Source of the DNA: Spiribacter halobius
Lineage (GTDB): Bacteria > Pseudomonadota > Gammaproteobacteria > Nitrococcales > Nitrococcaceae
Assembly: GCF_020883455.1 (NCBI RefSeq)
Contig: NZ_CP086615.1
Span: 1,736,001-1,800,000, forward strand
Direction of reading: 5' to 3'
Length of the DNA stretch: 64,000 nt
In this document: positions 56,604 through 64,000 of the stretch, one piece after another
How the letters are laid out: each line of letters opens with the position of its first letter
How positions within the stretch are numbered: the first letter of the stretch is position 1
The notes under the pieces: model-generated
What the model saw: only the letters and a program-made list of their open reading frames with translations
Database searches by the model: none
What the model was told of the DNA's origin: nothing
Program-made: the position numbers and the translations under genes

Positions 56604-57269
56604 TCAGTCCTCCGGTGTGGGGTGGGAAGCGGTGAATCGCCGCCAGTTGCGGCGCGCGAGTGCCCCGTCCGCCGGCTCGTGGTCGGGGCAGTCCAGGCGC
56701 AGGTGGCGGTCGCCGAAGGGGGCGTCGACGAAGGCGCAGTGATGGGGCGTCGCCGGGTCGTCGTGGGCGTGGGGCCGGAAGTAGCGGCAGCTCGCGCACA
56801 TGCGCTGCACCGGGATCGCCCCGCGCGCCTGCAGGCCGCGGATGGTGCGGGTGAGCAGCCGCAGCAGCGCGGCCTGCTCGGCCTCCGGGAGGTCGTCCAC
56901 CGCGGCCTGGAGCACATCCGGCCAGTCGCTGAGGCGCTCGGCCTCCGCCGTGCCGCGGTCGGTGAGCCGGATCGCCCGCGCCCGGCGGTCGTCCGCGGCG
57001 GGCTCGCGGCGCAGCAGCCCCTTCGTCTCCAGCGCCGTCACCGCCTGGCTCGCCGTCGGCGCCCGCACCGCGAGCTCGTCCGCCAGCGTGGAGAGCCGCA
57101 GCGGGCCGCGGGCGCGCAGCAGGGTCAGCACCTGCGCCTGGGTGGGCGTGAGGCGCTGCTCGCGGCCCTGGCTCCAGGCCTCGTGGCGCAGGACCAGGGA
57201 GAGCTTCGCGAGCCCGGCCACCACCCGGCGGGGCAGCGGTTCGCTGAGGGTGTCGAACGGGGTTTGCAT
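56604..57269 (-). CDS. MarR-family regulator with C-terminal four-cysteine extension
   Basis: 221 aa, longer than usual MarR (about 145). The winged helix is at about 40-110 (LTPTQAQVLTLLRARGPLRLSTLADELAVRAPTASQAVTALE, DDRRARAIRLTDRG). After about 150 comes an extra segment with C158, C161, C178 and C194 plus nearby histidines (MCASCRYFRPHAHDD, HHCAF, LDCPDHEP). This looks like a metal (Zn or Fe-S) binding knot that could make it a metal or redox sensor; that is inference. A perfect palindrome TTAGTA-G-TACTAA sits 6 bp upstream of its start, and the PNPOx-like gene starts about 160 bp beyond it. Confidence 0.88.
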   Translation of the reverse strand: MQTPFDTLSEPLPRRVVAGLAKLSLVLRHEAWSQGREQRLTPTQAQVLTLLRARGPLRLSTLADELAVRAPTASQAVTALETKGLLRREPAADDRRARAIRLTDRGTAEAERLSDWPDVLQAAVDDLPEAEQAALLRLLTRTIRGLQARGAIPVQRMCASCRYFRPHAHDDPATPHHCAFVDAPFGDRHLRLDCPDHEPADGALARRNWRRFTASHPTPED

Positions 57270-57274
57270 AGTGG

Positions 57275-57287
57275 TTAGTAGTACTAA
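57275..57287. promoter_or_regulatory. MarR operator palindrome
   Basis: TTAGTA-G-TACTAA is a perfect 13-bp palindrome between the divergent marR and PNPOx-like genes. It resembles MarR/OhrR-type sites and is probably bound by the adjacent MarR. Confidence 0.65.
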
Positions 57288-57445
57288 ATAAATGTCCGGG
57301 ACCTGTCAAGCCGGCGGTCCCACGCACGCAGCCATCGGTTGCAGTAAGGTGAAAGCCGGCGGTGCCCGTCCTGGTGCAGTCTTCTGAGGGGCAGGGGCTG
57401 CCGGGCCGCGGTGCGCTGCGCGGGCCCGTTTGCCGGGAGGCGAGC

Positions 57446-58360
57446 ATGACGGATCCCTATCACGCGGGTGAGCGTGCCGTGCAGGAGGCCGCGGGCGAGC
57501 GGGATGCCGCCCTCGCCAATGGCCGCAACATGAACCCGCGCATTCCGGCGGCGGCCCATGGCTTCGTCGCGCAGCAGCAGTTCGTGCTCCTCGGCGGTGC
57601 GGACCGGGAGGGCCGGCTCTGGGCGGCGCTGATCGCCGGAGCGCAGGGCTTCGCGCAGGTGGCCGTTGCCGGGGAGACGCTGTCCCTGCAGCTCTCCGAC
57701 CCGGGCGCCGTGCTGCCCGCGGTGGAGCCGCTGCGCGCCCTGCAGGCCGGCGATCACCTCGGCGTGCTATTCATCGAGCTCGCCACCCGGCGGCGCCTGC
57801 GGGTCAACGGGCGGGTGCGCTCGGTTGGCGCCGGTGAGCTCGTGCTCACCACCGACCAGGCGTATGCGCTCTGCCCGAAGTACATCCAGCGCCGCCGGCT
57901 CGAGGAGCGCCCCGCCGGGGGTGTCGCTGCGGACGTGCGCGAGGGTGAGCGGATGGATGGCGAGATCCGTGCCTGGATCGAGGCCGCCGACACGTTCTTC
58001 GTCGCGAGCGCGCACCCGGACGGGCCGGCCGACGTCTCCCACCGTGGCGGGCGGAGCGGCTTCGTCGAGGTGGCGGAGGGCAGGCTCCGGATCCCGGACT
58101 ACCCTGGCAACAGCATGTTCAACACCCTCGGCAACTTCACCCTGCGCCCCGAGGCCGGGCTCGCCTTCATCGACTTCGAGGGCAACCGGCAGCTCCAGCT
58201 CACCGGTTCGGTGGAGCTCGCGCTGGATCAGGGCGACCGTGACGGGCGCACCGGCGGTACCGGGCGCTGGTGGTCGTTCCGCCCCGAGGCGTGGCGGATT
58301 GCGCCGCTCAACCGCGCCTTCGTGTGGGAGCTCATCGACAGCTCCCCGTTCAACCCGTGA
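57446..58360 (+). CDS. pyridoxamine 5'-phosphate oxidase-like FMN protein
   Basis: 304 aa split-barrel flavoprotein. An N-terminal barrel-like half (AHGFVAQQQFVLLGGADREGRLWAALIAG) precedes the PNPOx domain at about 165-290 (AWIEAADTFFVASAHPDGPADVSHRGGRSGFVEV, PDYPGNSMFNTLGNFTLRPEAGLAFIDF). The second half is typical of PNPOx-related oxidoreductases of unknown substrate. ATG 57446 is supported by GGGAGG. It lies 10 bp before the ferredoxin-reductase gene, so the two likely form an electron-transfer pair, a combination seen fused in some bacteria. It is probably controlled by the divergent MarR. Confidence 0.87.
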   Translation: MTDPYHAGERAVQEAAGERDAALANGRNMNPRIPAAAHGFVAQQQFVLLGGADREGRLWAALIAGAQGFAQVAVAGETLSLQLSDPGAVLPAVEPLRALQAGDHLGVLFIELATRRRLRVNGRVRSVGAGELVLTTDQAYALCPKYIQRRRLEERPAGGVAADVREGERMDGEIRAWIEAADTFFVASAHPDGPADVSHRGGRSGFVEVAEGRLRIPDYPGNSMFNTLGNFTLRPEAGLAFIDFEGNRQLQLTGSVELALDQGDRDGRTGGTGRWWSFRPEAWRIAPLNRAFVWELIDSSPFNP

Positions 58361-58370
58361 CGGGCGCGGC

Positions 58371-59288
58371 ATGCAGCTTGTGCTAGCCGAGCGCACGCCG
58401 GTCGCCGAGGATACCCTGCGCCTGCGGCTGGCGCCGGCCTCCGGCCAGGGGCTGCGGCCGTTCGCGCCCGGCGCGCATCTGGCGCTCTCCTTTGCCGGCC
58501 TAGAGCGCCGCTACTCCCTGACCTCCGACCCCGCGGGCGTGGATTATTACGAGATTCACGTCCTGCGCGTGCGCCCGAGCCGGGGTGGCTCTGAGTATCT
58601 GCACGAGCAGGCGCAGCCCGGGGAGCGCATGGACGCCGCCGGCCCCTTCCACGCCTTTGCGCTTCAGGAGGACGCGCCCCGCTCGGTCTTCATCGCAGGT
58701 GGCATCGGCATCACCCCGTTCCTGACCATGATGGCTGCGCTGGAGCGGCGGGGCCGGAGCTTCGCCCTGCACTATGCGGCCCGCCGTGCGGAGAGGCTGC
58801 TGCCGCTGCCACCCTACCGCCACGGGGACGTGCACCGCTATAGCGCCGCCGACGGCGTGCGGCTGCAGGTGCCGGAGCTGCTTGCCGGGCTCTCCCCGGC
58901 GCTGCCGCTCTACGTCTGCGGCCCCCGCGGGCTGATCGAGTCGGTGCGCCAGTGCGCGGCCGCGCTCGGCTGGCCGGCGGTTCGGGTGCGCTTCGAGAGC
59001 TTCGGCGCCGCGCAGCGGCCCGGGGACCGGCCGGTGCTGGTGCGCCTTGCCCGCAGCGGGCTGAGCATCGAGGTGGCGCCGGGGCGGAGCATCCTGGACG
59101 CTCTGCTCGAGAACGGCGTCTGGACCGGCTACGAGTGCCGGCGGGGCGAGTGCGCATCCTGCGTCACCGAGGTGCTCGCCGGCACGCCGGACCATCGGGA
59201 CTTCTGCCTCACCGAGGCCCAGCGCAGCCACTCGCTCTGCACCTGCGTGTCCTGGGCGCAATCGGCGGAGCTGGTGCTCGATCTATAG
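58371..59288 (+). CDS. phthalate-dioxygenase-reductase-like FMN/NAD(P)H/2Fe-2S oxidoreductase
   Basis: 305 aa. A flavin-binding barrel with RRYSLTSDP (about 45-53) is followed by an NAD-binding domain (FIAGGIGITPFLTMMAAL, YVCGPRGL). The C-terminal plant-type ferredoxin domain has the cluster cysteines C256, C261 and C264 (YECRRGECASCVTEV) and C292. This is the VanB/PDR layout that feeds electrons to oxygenases. No Rieske oxygenase is present; the adjacent PNPOx-like flavoprotein is the likely partner. It ends about 180 bp before the MBL gene. Confidence 0.92.
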   Translation: MQLVLAERTPVAEDTLRLRLAPASGQGLRPFAPGAHLALSFAGLERRYSLTSDPAGVDYYEIHVLRVRPSRGGSEYLHEQAQPGERMDAAGPFHAFALQEDAPRSVFIAGGIGITPFLTMMAALERRGRSFALHYAARRAERLLPLPPYRHGDVHRYSAADGVRLQVPELLAGLSPALPLYVCGPRGLIESVRQCAAALGWPAVRVRFESFGAAQRPGDRPVLVRLARSGLSIEVAPGRSILDALLENGVWTGYECRRGECASCVTEVLAGTPDHRDFCLTEAQRSHSLCTCVSWAQSAELVLDL

Positions 59289-59465
59289 CGTCTCGACCTC
59301 TGCGCCGGCACGGGCAATGTCCCTGGAGGGTACGCCGCCGAATTGCCGTTGGCTCGTGATGACGGCCGACGAATGACGGGGCAGGAAGCTGAAAGACGGT
59401 GCCTGCCGGCAGCGGTAGGAATAGGACGAACCTTCAGCGATTGCGCGTCCGCGCCGGAGTGCCCC

Positions 59466-60365
59466 ATGAGCGCACAGACCCTGACCATCGGACGCCTCAC
59501 GGTGCCGGGCCCCGGAGGCGTCAACACCTGGTGGGTGGAGCCGGAGGCCGGGGTGGCTGTCATCGACCTCCAGCGCGACCCCCGGGCCGCCGAGCGTGCC
59601 ATCGAGGCGGTGCGCGCCCTCGGCAAGCCTGTCTACGCGCTGCTGCTGACCCACGCGCACCCGGACCACATCGGCGGCGCCGAGGCCTTCCGCCGTGCTT
59701 TCCCGAGGGCCCCCCTCTGCGCCACCCGGGCGACCGACCGCGAGATCCGGCTCGATCCCCACGGTTTCCAGCGTCTCACCCGCGAGGCCCTCGGCGCCGC
59801 GGCACCCGAGACCTATCCGCCCGCGGATCGCATCCTCGGCGAGCGCGAGCGCCTGGTGTTCTGGGATCTGCACCTCGAGGCCCGCGAGCTCGGACCCGGT
59901 GAGGCGGGCTCGGCGACCGTCTACTGGGTCAAGCGCAGCGGCGCGCTTTTCTGCGGCGATGTGGTCGGCAACGGCGTCATCCCCTTTCTGCTGGAAGGGC
60001 GCAGCGGCGCCTGGCTCGCCCAGCTCGACCGCCTGGAGGCGGAGTTCCCCGAGGCCGAGCGTCTCTACCCGGGCCACGGCGATCCGGGTTCGCCCGCGGT
60101 GCTCATCGCCGGGCAGCGGCGCTACCTGGAGCGCCTGCGCGCAGAGGTGGAGCGCCAGATCACCGAAGGTCACTGGGACGGTGAGTCGCTCGACGCCTCG
60201 GGCCGTCGGGCCGTGGCCGGCGCCATGGCCGCCGAGTACCCCGAGGCGGTGCCGGTCGCCCCGATTCCGGACCTCGCCGAGCAGAATGCGGACGCGGTGG
60301 CGCGGGAGCTGATGTCGGATAATGGCACGGGGGCTTCCATTGGCCGGGAGGCCGCGCCGCACTGA
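59466..60365 (+). CDS. metallo-beta-lactamase-fold hydrolase
   Basis: 299 aa. The metal motif is THAHPDHIGG (H63, H65, D67, H68). The later ligands include GDVV (Asp) and LYPGHGDPG (His). The usual third His after about 60 residues is not obvious (text CATRATDRE), so one site may be altered. The family covers glyoxalase II-like thioesterases, lactonases and others; the function is unassigned. GGAG precedes ATG 59466. It lies 10 bp before an alpha/beta hydrolase gene, and the two are probably co-transcribed. Confidence 0.87.
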   Translation: MSAQTLTIGRLTVPGPGGVNTWWVEPEAGVAVIDLQRDPRAAERAIEAVRALGKPVYALLLTHAHPDHIGGAEAFRRAFPRAPLCATRATDREIRLDPHGFQRLTREALGAAAPETYPPADRILGERERLVFWDLHLEARELGPGEAGSATVYWVKRSGALFCGDVVGNGVIPFLLEGRSGAWLAQLDRLEAEFPEAERLYPGHGDPGSPAVLIAGQRRYLERLRAEVERQITEGHWDGESLDASGRRAVAGAMAAEYPEAVPVAPIPDLAEQNADAVARELMSDNGTGASIGREAAPH

Positions 60366-60375
60366 GGGAGGAGCG

Positions 60376-61218
60376 ATGATGTCGGGAAGGGCGGAGTGGC
60401 AGCTGCCGCAGACCTTCGAGTTTCACGGCCGCCTCGTGCGCTACGGCGTCACGGGCAAGGGGCCGCCGCTGGTGATGGTGCACGGCACGCCGTGGTCGTC
60501 GTTCAACCTGCGGCATCTGATCGCCGGGCTCGCCGGCGACTTCACCGTCCACTACTACGACCTGCTCGGCTACGGGGCCTCGGACCGGTCGCCGGGCGAT
60601 GTCTCCCTCGGCATCCAGAACCGGGTGCTCGCCGCGCTGCTGGACCATTGGGGCCTGGATCGTCCGGCCATCATCGGCCACGACTTCGGCGGGGCGACGA
60701 CGCTGCGTGCCCACCTGCTCGATGGCCGCGACTTCGCGCGCATCGTCCTCATCGACCCGGTGGCGGTGGCGCCCTGGGGCTCGCCGTTCTTCCGCCACGT
60801 GCGCGAGCACGAGGCCGCCTTCGCCGGCGTGCCCGGCTACATCCACGAGGCCATCGTGCGCGCCTACGTGCAGACCGCTGCCTACCGGCCCCTGAGCGAG
60901 GAGACCCTAGAGGGTGTCCTCGCCCCCTGGCGCGGCGACCCGGGCCAGGCCGCCTTCTACGGCCAGATCGCCCAGGCCGACCAGCGCTACACCGACGAGG
61001 TCCAGCCCCGCTACGGCGGGATCACCCGCCCCGTGCTCCTGCTCTGGGGCCGCGAGGATGCCTGGATCCCGGTCGAGCGTGGCGAGGCGCTGCAGCGGCT
61101 TATCCCCGGCGCGGAGCTGCGCGTCGTCGCCGATGCCGGGCATCTCGTGATCGAGGAGCGGCCCGAGGCGCTGCTGCGCGAGATCCGGCGGTTTCTCGGT
61201 GTTGCGGAAGGGGAATGA
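60376..61218 (+). CDS. alpha/beta hydrolase with Asp nucleophile (epoxide hydrolase/dehalogenase-like)
   Basis: 280 aa. HGTPWSSFNLR (36-46) is the oxyanion side, and the nucleophile elbow GHDFGG gives Asp103. The acid is likely in LLWGREDAWIP and the base His in ADAGHLVIEERP. An Asp elbow points to epoxide hydrolase, fluoroacetate dehalogenase or haloalkane dehalogenase chemistry rather than esterase. GGGAGGAG precedes ATG 60376. It forms a two-gene unit with the MBL-fold gene. Confidence 0.88.
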   Translation: MMSGRAEWQLPQTFEFHGRLVRYGVTGKGPPLVMVHGTPWSSFNLRHLIAGLAGDFTVHYYDLLGYGASDRSPGDVSLGIQNRVLAALLDHWGLDRPAIIGHDFGGATTLRAHLLDGRDFARIVLIDPVAVAPWGSPFFRHVREHEAAFAGVPGYIHEAIVRAYVQTAAYRPLSEETLEGVLAPWRGDPGQAAFYGQIAQADQRYTDEVQPRYGGITRPVLLLWGREDAWIPVERGEALQRLIPGAELRVVADAGHLVIEERPEALLREIRRFLGVAEGE

Positions 61219-61672
61219 GCCGGGCGTAGACCCCGGGAAGGGGACGGGGCCACCACCGCGCGGATCTGTGACGGCACGGCCGGTGTCCAGTGCGCGGCGT
61301 CGCGGCGGAAGTCTCCGCAAGCATTCGGTAGTCACGTGCGTGATCAGGTAGCGGCGAGAACGTGGAAGCGCCGTCCCGGGCGGACGCTGCACAATCTCTC
61401 TCGTTGTCGCTGCCGGAGGCGGTCAAGGAGCGCCTCCTCGCCACCCGCGACCGGCGCATCCGCCGCGCCCGCATCAAGTCCCTGCGAGGGAAGCCGCCGC
61501 CGGAGTGAGGCGATGGGGTTCGTCGCGGGCGAGCCGCGCCCGTGGCCTTCCCGACGGGATGCTGCCTGCAACGACCGTCAGGAATCTGGAAGCCCCGGTA
61601 AGCGGCGTCGTGCTATCCAGGGACGCCTGAGACACCGCAGGCCCGGCGGCGCGGCCGCGCGAGGAGCAGAGA
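61219..61672 (+). other. 454-bp gap with one small possible gene
   Basis: Apart from the small frame at 61362-61508, no gene, repeat or terminator is evident. Confidence 0.4.
61362..61508 (+). CDS. small basic hypothetical protein
   Basis: 48 aa from GTG 61362. It has an Ala/Ser-rich start, then LSLPEAVKERLLATRDRRIR and a basic end (RARIKSLRGKPPPE). It resembles a short DNA- or RNA-binding helix protein or an antitoxin N-terminus, but I cannot name a family. The Shine-Dalgarno is weak (GGCGAG). Confidence 0.3.
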   Translation: MEAPSRADAAQSLSLSLPEAVKERLLATRDRRIRRARIKSLRGKPPPE

Positions 61673-62905
61673 ATGAGCAGTGTTTCCGTCCCCGTTCCCG
61701 CCTGGCGCAAGCCGGTGGTCATCCTCCTCTGCGGCTGCCTCATCGCCCTCATCGGGTTCGGCCTGCGCTCTAGCCTCGGCGTGTTTACCGACCCGCTCTC
61801 GGAGGGGCGCGGCTGGAGCCGCGAGGTGTTCGCGCTTGCCATCGCCCTGCAGAACCTGCTCTGGGGCCTCGGCCAGCCGCTCGCCGGAGCGGTGGCGGAC
61901 CGCTTCGGCACCGCCCGGGTGCTGACCGCCGGCGGGCTGCTCTATGCCCTCGGCATCGCGCTGATGGCGCTTGCGCCGACCCCCGGAGCGCTGTACCTGA
62001 GCGGCGGGTTGCTCGTGGGGCTCGGACTCTCCGGGGCGTCGTTCCCGGTGGTGATCGCCGCCTTCGGCCGGCTGCTGCCGCCGGAGCGGCGCTCCTGGGC
62101 CTTCGGCATGGGCACCGCCGCGGGCAGTCTCGGGCAGTTCGTGTTCGCGCCGCTCGGCCAGGCGTTCATCGCCGCCTATGGCTGGGAGACCGCGCTGCTG
62201 CTGCTTGCCGCCACGGTGGCGCTGATCCCGCTGCTGGCGCCGCCGCTGGCCGGCCGTGGTGGCACCCAGGCGGCTGCGGGCGAGACCACGCTCGGCTTCC
62301 GGGACGCCCTGCAGCGTGCCTTCGGCCACGGCAGCTACTGGCTGCTGCTCGCCGGCTTTTTCGTCTGCGGCTTCCATGTGGCGTTCATCACCACGCATCT
62401 GCCGCCCTATCTGACGGACCTCGGCGTGAGCGCGGCGCTGGCCGCCTGGAGCATCGGGCTGATCGGCCTGTTCAACATCGTCGGCTCCTACAGCTCCGGG
62501 GTCCTAGGCGCACGCTATCCCAAGCGACATCTGCTGAGTGGCCTGTATGCGGCGCGGGCGGTGGCGATCGCGCTGTTCCTGATGCTGCCGCCGAGCCCGG
62601 CGGTGACGCTCGCCTTTGCCGCGGCCATGGGGCTGCTGTGGCTGTCCACGGTGCCGCTCACCTCGGGCCTGGTGGCCGTCATGTTCGGCACCCGCTACCT
62701 CGGCACGCTGTTCGGGCTCGTCTTCCTCTCCCATCAGGTGGGAGCCTTTCTCGGCGTGTGGCTTGGCGGCGCGCTGTTCGAGCGCTTCGGCTCCTACGAC
62801 CCGGTGTGGTGGATCGCCGTAGCGCTCAGCGTCGTGGCGGCGGCGCTGCACTGGCCCATCCGCGAGGCGCGTGCGCCGGCGTTCGTGGCGCCGGAGGCCG
62901 CTTGA
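61673..62905 (+). CDS. MFS transporter
   Basis: 410 aa with 12 membrane helices in two halves. The loop 2-3 signature is visible as GAVADRFGTARVLTAGG. TM1 and TM7 texts (IGFGLRSSLGVFTDPLSEGRGWSREVFALAIALQNLLWG, and FFVCGFHVAFITTHLPPYLTDLG) are typical of the OFA/YcxA-like monocarboxylate group of MFS carriers. The substrate is unknown. It is probably monocistronic. Confidence 0.9.
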   Translation: MSSVSVPVPAWRKPVVILLCGCLIALIGFGLRSSLGVFTDPLSEGRGWSREVFALAIALQNLLWGLGQPLAGAVADRFGTARVLTAGGLLYALGIALMALAPTPGALYLSGGLLVGLGLSGASFPVVIAAFGRLLPPERRSWAFGMGTAAGSLGQFVFAPLGQAFIAAYGWETALLLLAATVALIPLLAPPLAGRGGTQAAAGETTLGFRDALQRAFGHGSYWLLLAGFFVCGFHVAFITTHLPPYLTDLGVSAALAAWSIGLIGLFNIVGSYSSGVLGARYPKRHLLSGLYAARAVAIALFLMLPPSPAVTLAFAAAMGLLWLSTVPLTSGLVAVMFGTRYLGTLFGLVFLSHQVGAFLGVWLGGALFERFGSYDPVWWIAVALSVVAAALHWPIREARAPAFVAPEAA

Positions 62906-63090
62906 GGGGCGGACGTTCATGTATTTCGGTATCGGAGCAGGCAGTTCCTCACGGTACGGGTGAACGCGCCTACGGAGGCGGGTGAGCGGCGGCACGCCAT
63001 GGTCAGCACCGTCAACACGGGGGCTCGCCCGAGGGCCTGGCCGTCAGCTGCCCGTTACGAATGCTTGCACGCAGCTCGGCCTTGTGCCGT

Positions 63091-64000
63091 TCAGCTTGGC
63101 GGTATCCGGAACACCAGGCTGTAGAGGACCGGCACCACGCCGAGGGTGAGCATCGTGCCCACGGCGAGGCCGCAGGCGAGCACGGCGGCGAGGCCGTAGA
63201 ACAGGGCGTCCTCGGCGATGATGAGCGGCAGCAGCCCGAGCAGAGTGGTGATCGTGGTCATGAGGATCGGGCGCAGACGGCGCACGCAGGCGGCGATCAG
63301 GGCCTCGAAGTCCCCGGTCCCACCCGCGGCGCGCTCGATGTCGATGCGGTCGATGAGCACGATCGCGTTATTGATGAGGATGCCGGCGAGGGCGTAGAGG
63401 CCGAGCAGCGGCATGAAGCCGAAGGGCGCCCGCAGCAGATGCAGTCCCAGAACGGCGCCGATGGCGAGCAGCGGGATGGTCAGCACGATGATTAGCGGGC
63501 GCAGGTAGCCGTTGAACTGGGCCACGAGCAGCAGCGCCATGCCGCCAATGGCAAGCGGCAGGTTCGCGGCGAGGGCGGCGCGGCCCTCGGCGCTTTCCGC
63601 CACCACCCCGTCGAATTCGATTCCGTGGCCCGGCGGCAGCTCGGCGCGCAGGGCGTCCAGCGCCCCGGCCACTTCCGGGGCCAGATCCTCGGCGGCCATC
63701 CGCGTGTTGCGCGCGGAAACGGTCACCGTGCGCACCATGTCCTCCCGGGCGATGCGCGCCCAGTCCGCCCGGAGATGCACGTCGGCCACCTGGGTAAGCG
63801 GGACCACCGCCTCGCCTTCGGCGGCGAACACGCTCACCGTATGCAGGCGCTGCAGGTCGTCGCGCCCGGCGCCCACGGCGCGCGTGACGATGGGGATGAG
63901 CTCGTCGCCTTCGCGCAGCGCCGAGACCATGCGGCCCGAGTAGTGCCCCTCGAGGGAGCGGGCCACATCCTCGGCGGTGACGCCGGCCCGCCGGGCGCGC
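63091..64000 (-). CDS. RND-family efflux permease, partial (5' end beyond the window)
   Basis: The C-terminal 302 residues or so of an RND permease; the frame is still open at base 64000, so the start lies outside. The second porter region (DLQRLHTVSVFAAEGEAVVPLTQVADVHL) leads to TM8-TM12 (LPLAIGGMALLLVAQFNGYLRPLIIVLTIPLLAIGAVLGLHLL, GILINNAIVLIDRIDIE, RLRPILMTTITTLLGLLPLI). It resembles the AcrB/efflux group with NNAIVLID in TM10, typical of MdtB-like or cation/efflux hybrids; the subtype is open. It is on the opposite strand from the eroded RND gene at 42174 and not a copy of it. Confidence 0.88.
   Translation of the reverse strand, partial: RARRAGVTAEDVARSLEGHYSGRMVSALREGDELIPIVTRAVGAGRDDLQRLHTVSVFAAEGEAVVPLTQVADVHLRADWARIAREDMVRTVTVSARNTRMAAEDLAPEVAGALDALRAELPPGHGIEFDGVVAESAEGRAALAANLPLAIGGMALLLVAQFNGYLRPLIIVLTIPLLAIGAVLGLHLLRAPFGFMPLLGLYALAGILINNAIVLIDRIDIERAAGGTGDFEALIAACVRRLRPILMTTITTLLGLLPLIIAEDALFYGLAAVLACGLAVGTMLTLGVVPVLYSLVFRIPPS

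Overview
The window reads as a high-GC gammaproteobacterial chromosome. The best guess is a member of the Ectothiorhodospiraceae or Halomonas-like lineages; this is inferred from gene content and codon use, not from an rRNA. No rRNA, tRNA, CRISPR array, insertion sequence or prophage was recognised. About 0-35 kb is conserved chromosome. About 35-64 kb is an accessory stretch rich in small regulator/enzyme modules and broken genes.

Left end (0-9.6 kb): mntR, then the classic information-processing block rimP-nusA-infB-rbfA-truB-rpsO-pnp, all on the plus strand. A promoter and two tandem intrinsic terminators lie ahead of rimP, a hairpin leader lies ahead of rpsO, and a terminator follows pnp.

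9.6-19.4 kb: an SDR, a YheT-type hydrolase, and a signalling island. The island holds a Na+/solute-symporter-like histidine kinase with a small membrane partner, a membrane-anchored PAS/kinase-like protein fused to a DEDDh exonuclease, a lone receiver, and a divergent cNMP-CBS-nucleotidyltransferase (DUF294) protein.

19.6-24.8 kb: a LysR regulator divergent from dabB-dabA, the two-gene inorganic-carbon (DAB) transporter. Two unrelated heptanucleotide repeat arrays flank the regulator.

24.9-33.9 kb (all minus): an acetate-scavenging regulon. In transcription order it is a small membrane protein, a CbrA-like sensor kinase, a CbrB-like sigma54 activator, acs, a DUF4212 small subunit and an ActP/VC_2705-type symporter. 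The two metabolic promoters share the 15-bp motif GTTACC-N4-GTAAC with a sigma54-like -24/-12 element downstream. This is the clearest readable regulatory circuit here.

34.3-64 kb: an NmrA-like/AraC fusion regulator, regulator-enzyme pairs (TetR with azoreductase, LysR with SMR pump, MarR with an FMN protein and reductase), a thioredoxin, hydrolases, cupins, a Fic protein and transporters. Several genes are eroded: an RND pump whose adaptor is reduced to its tail and whose permease has lost most of its first half in frame, an azoreductase with a nonsense codon, a LysE and a MOSC gene cut off against each other, and a fragment of a dehalogenase-like hydrolase. The window ends inside a second RND permease on the minus strand.
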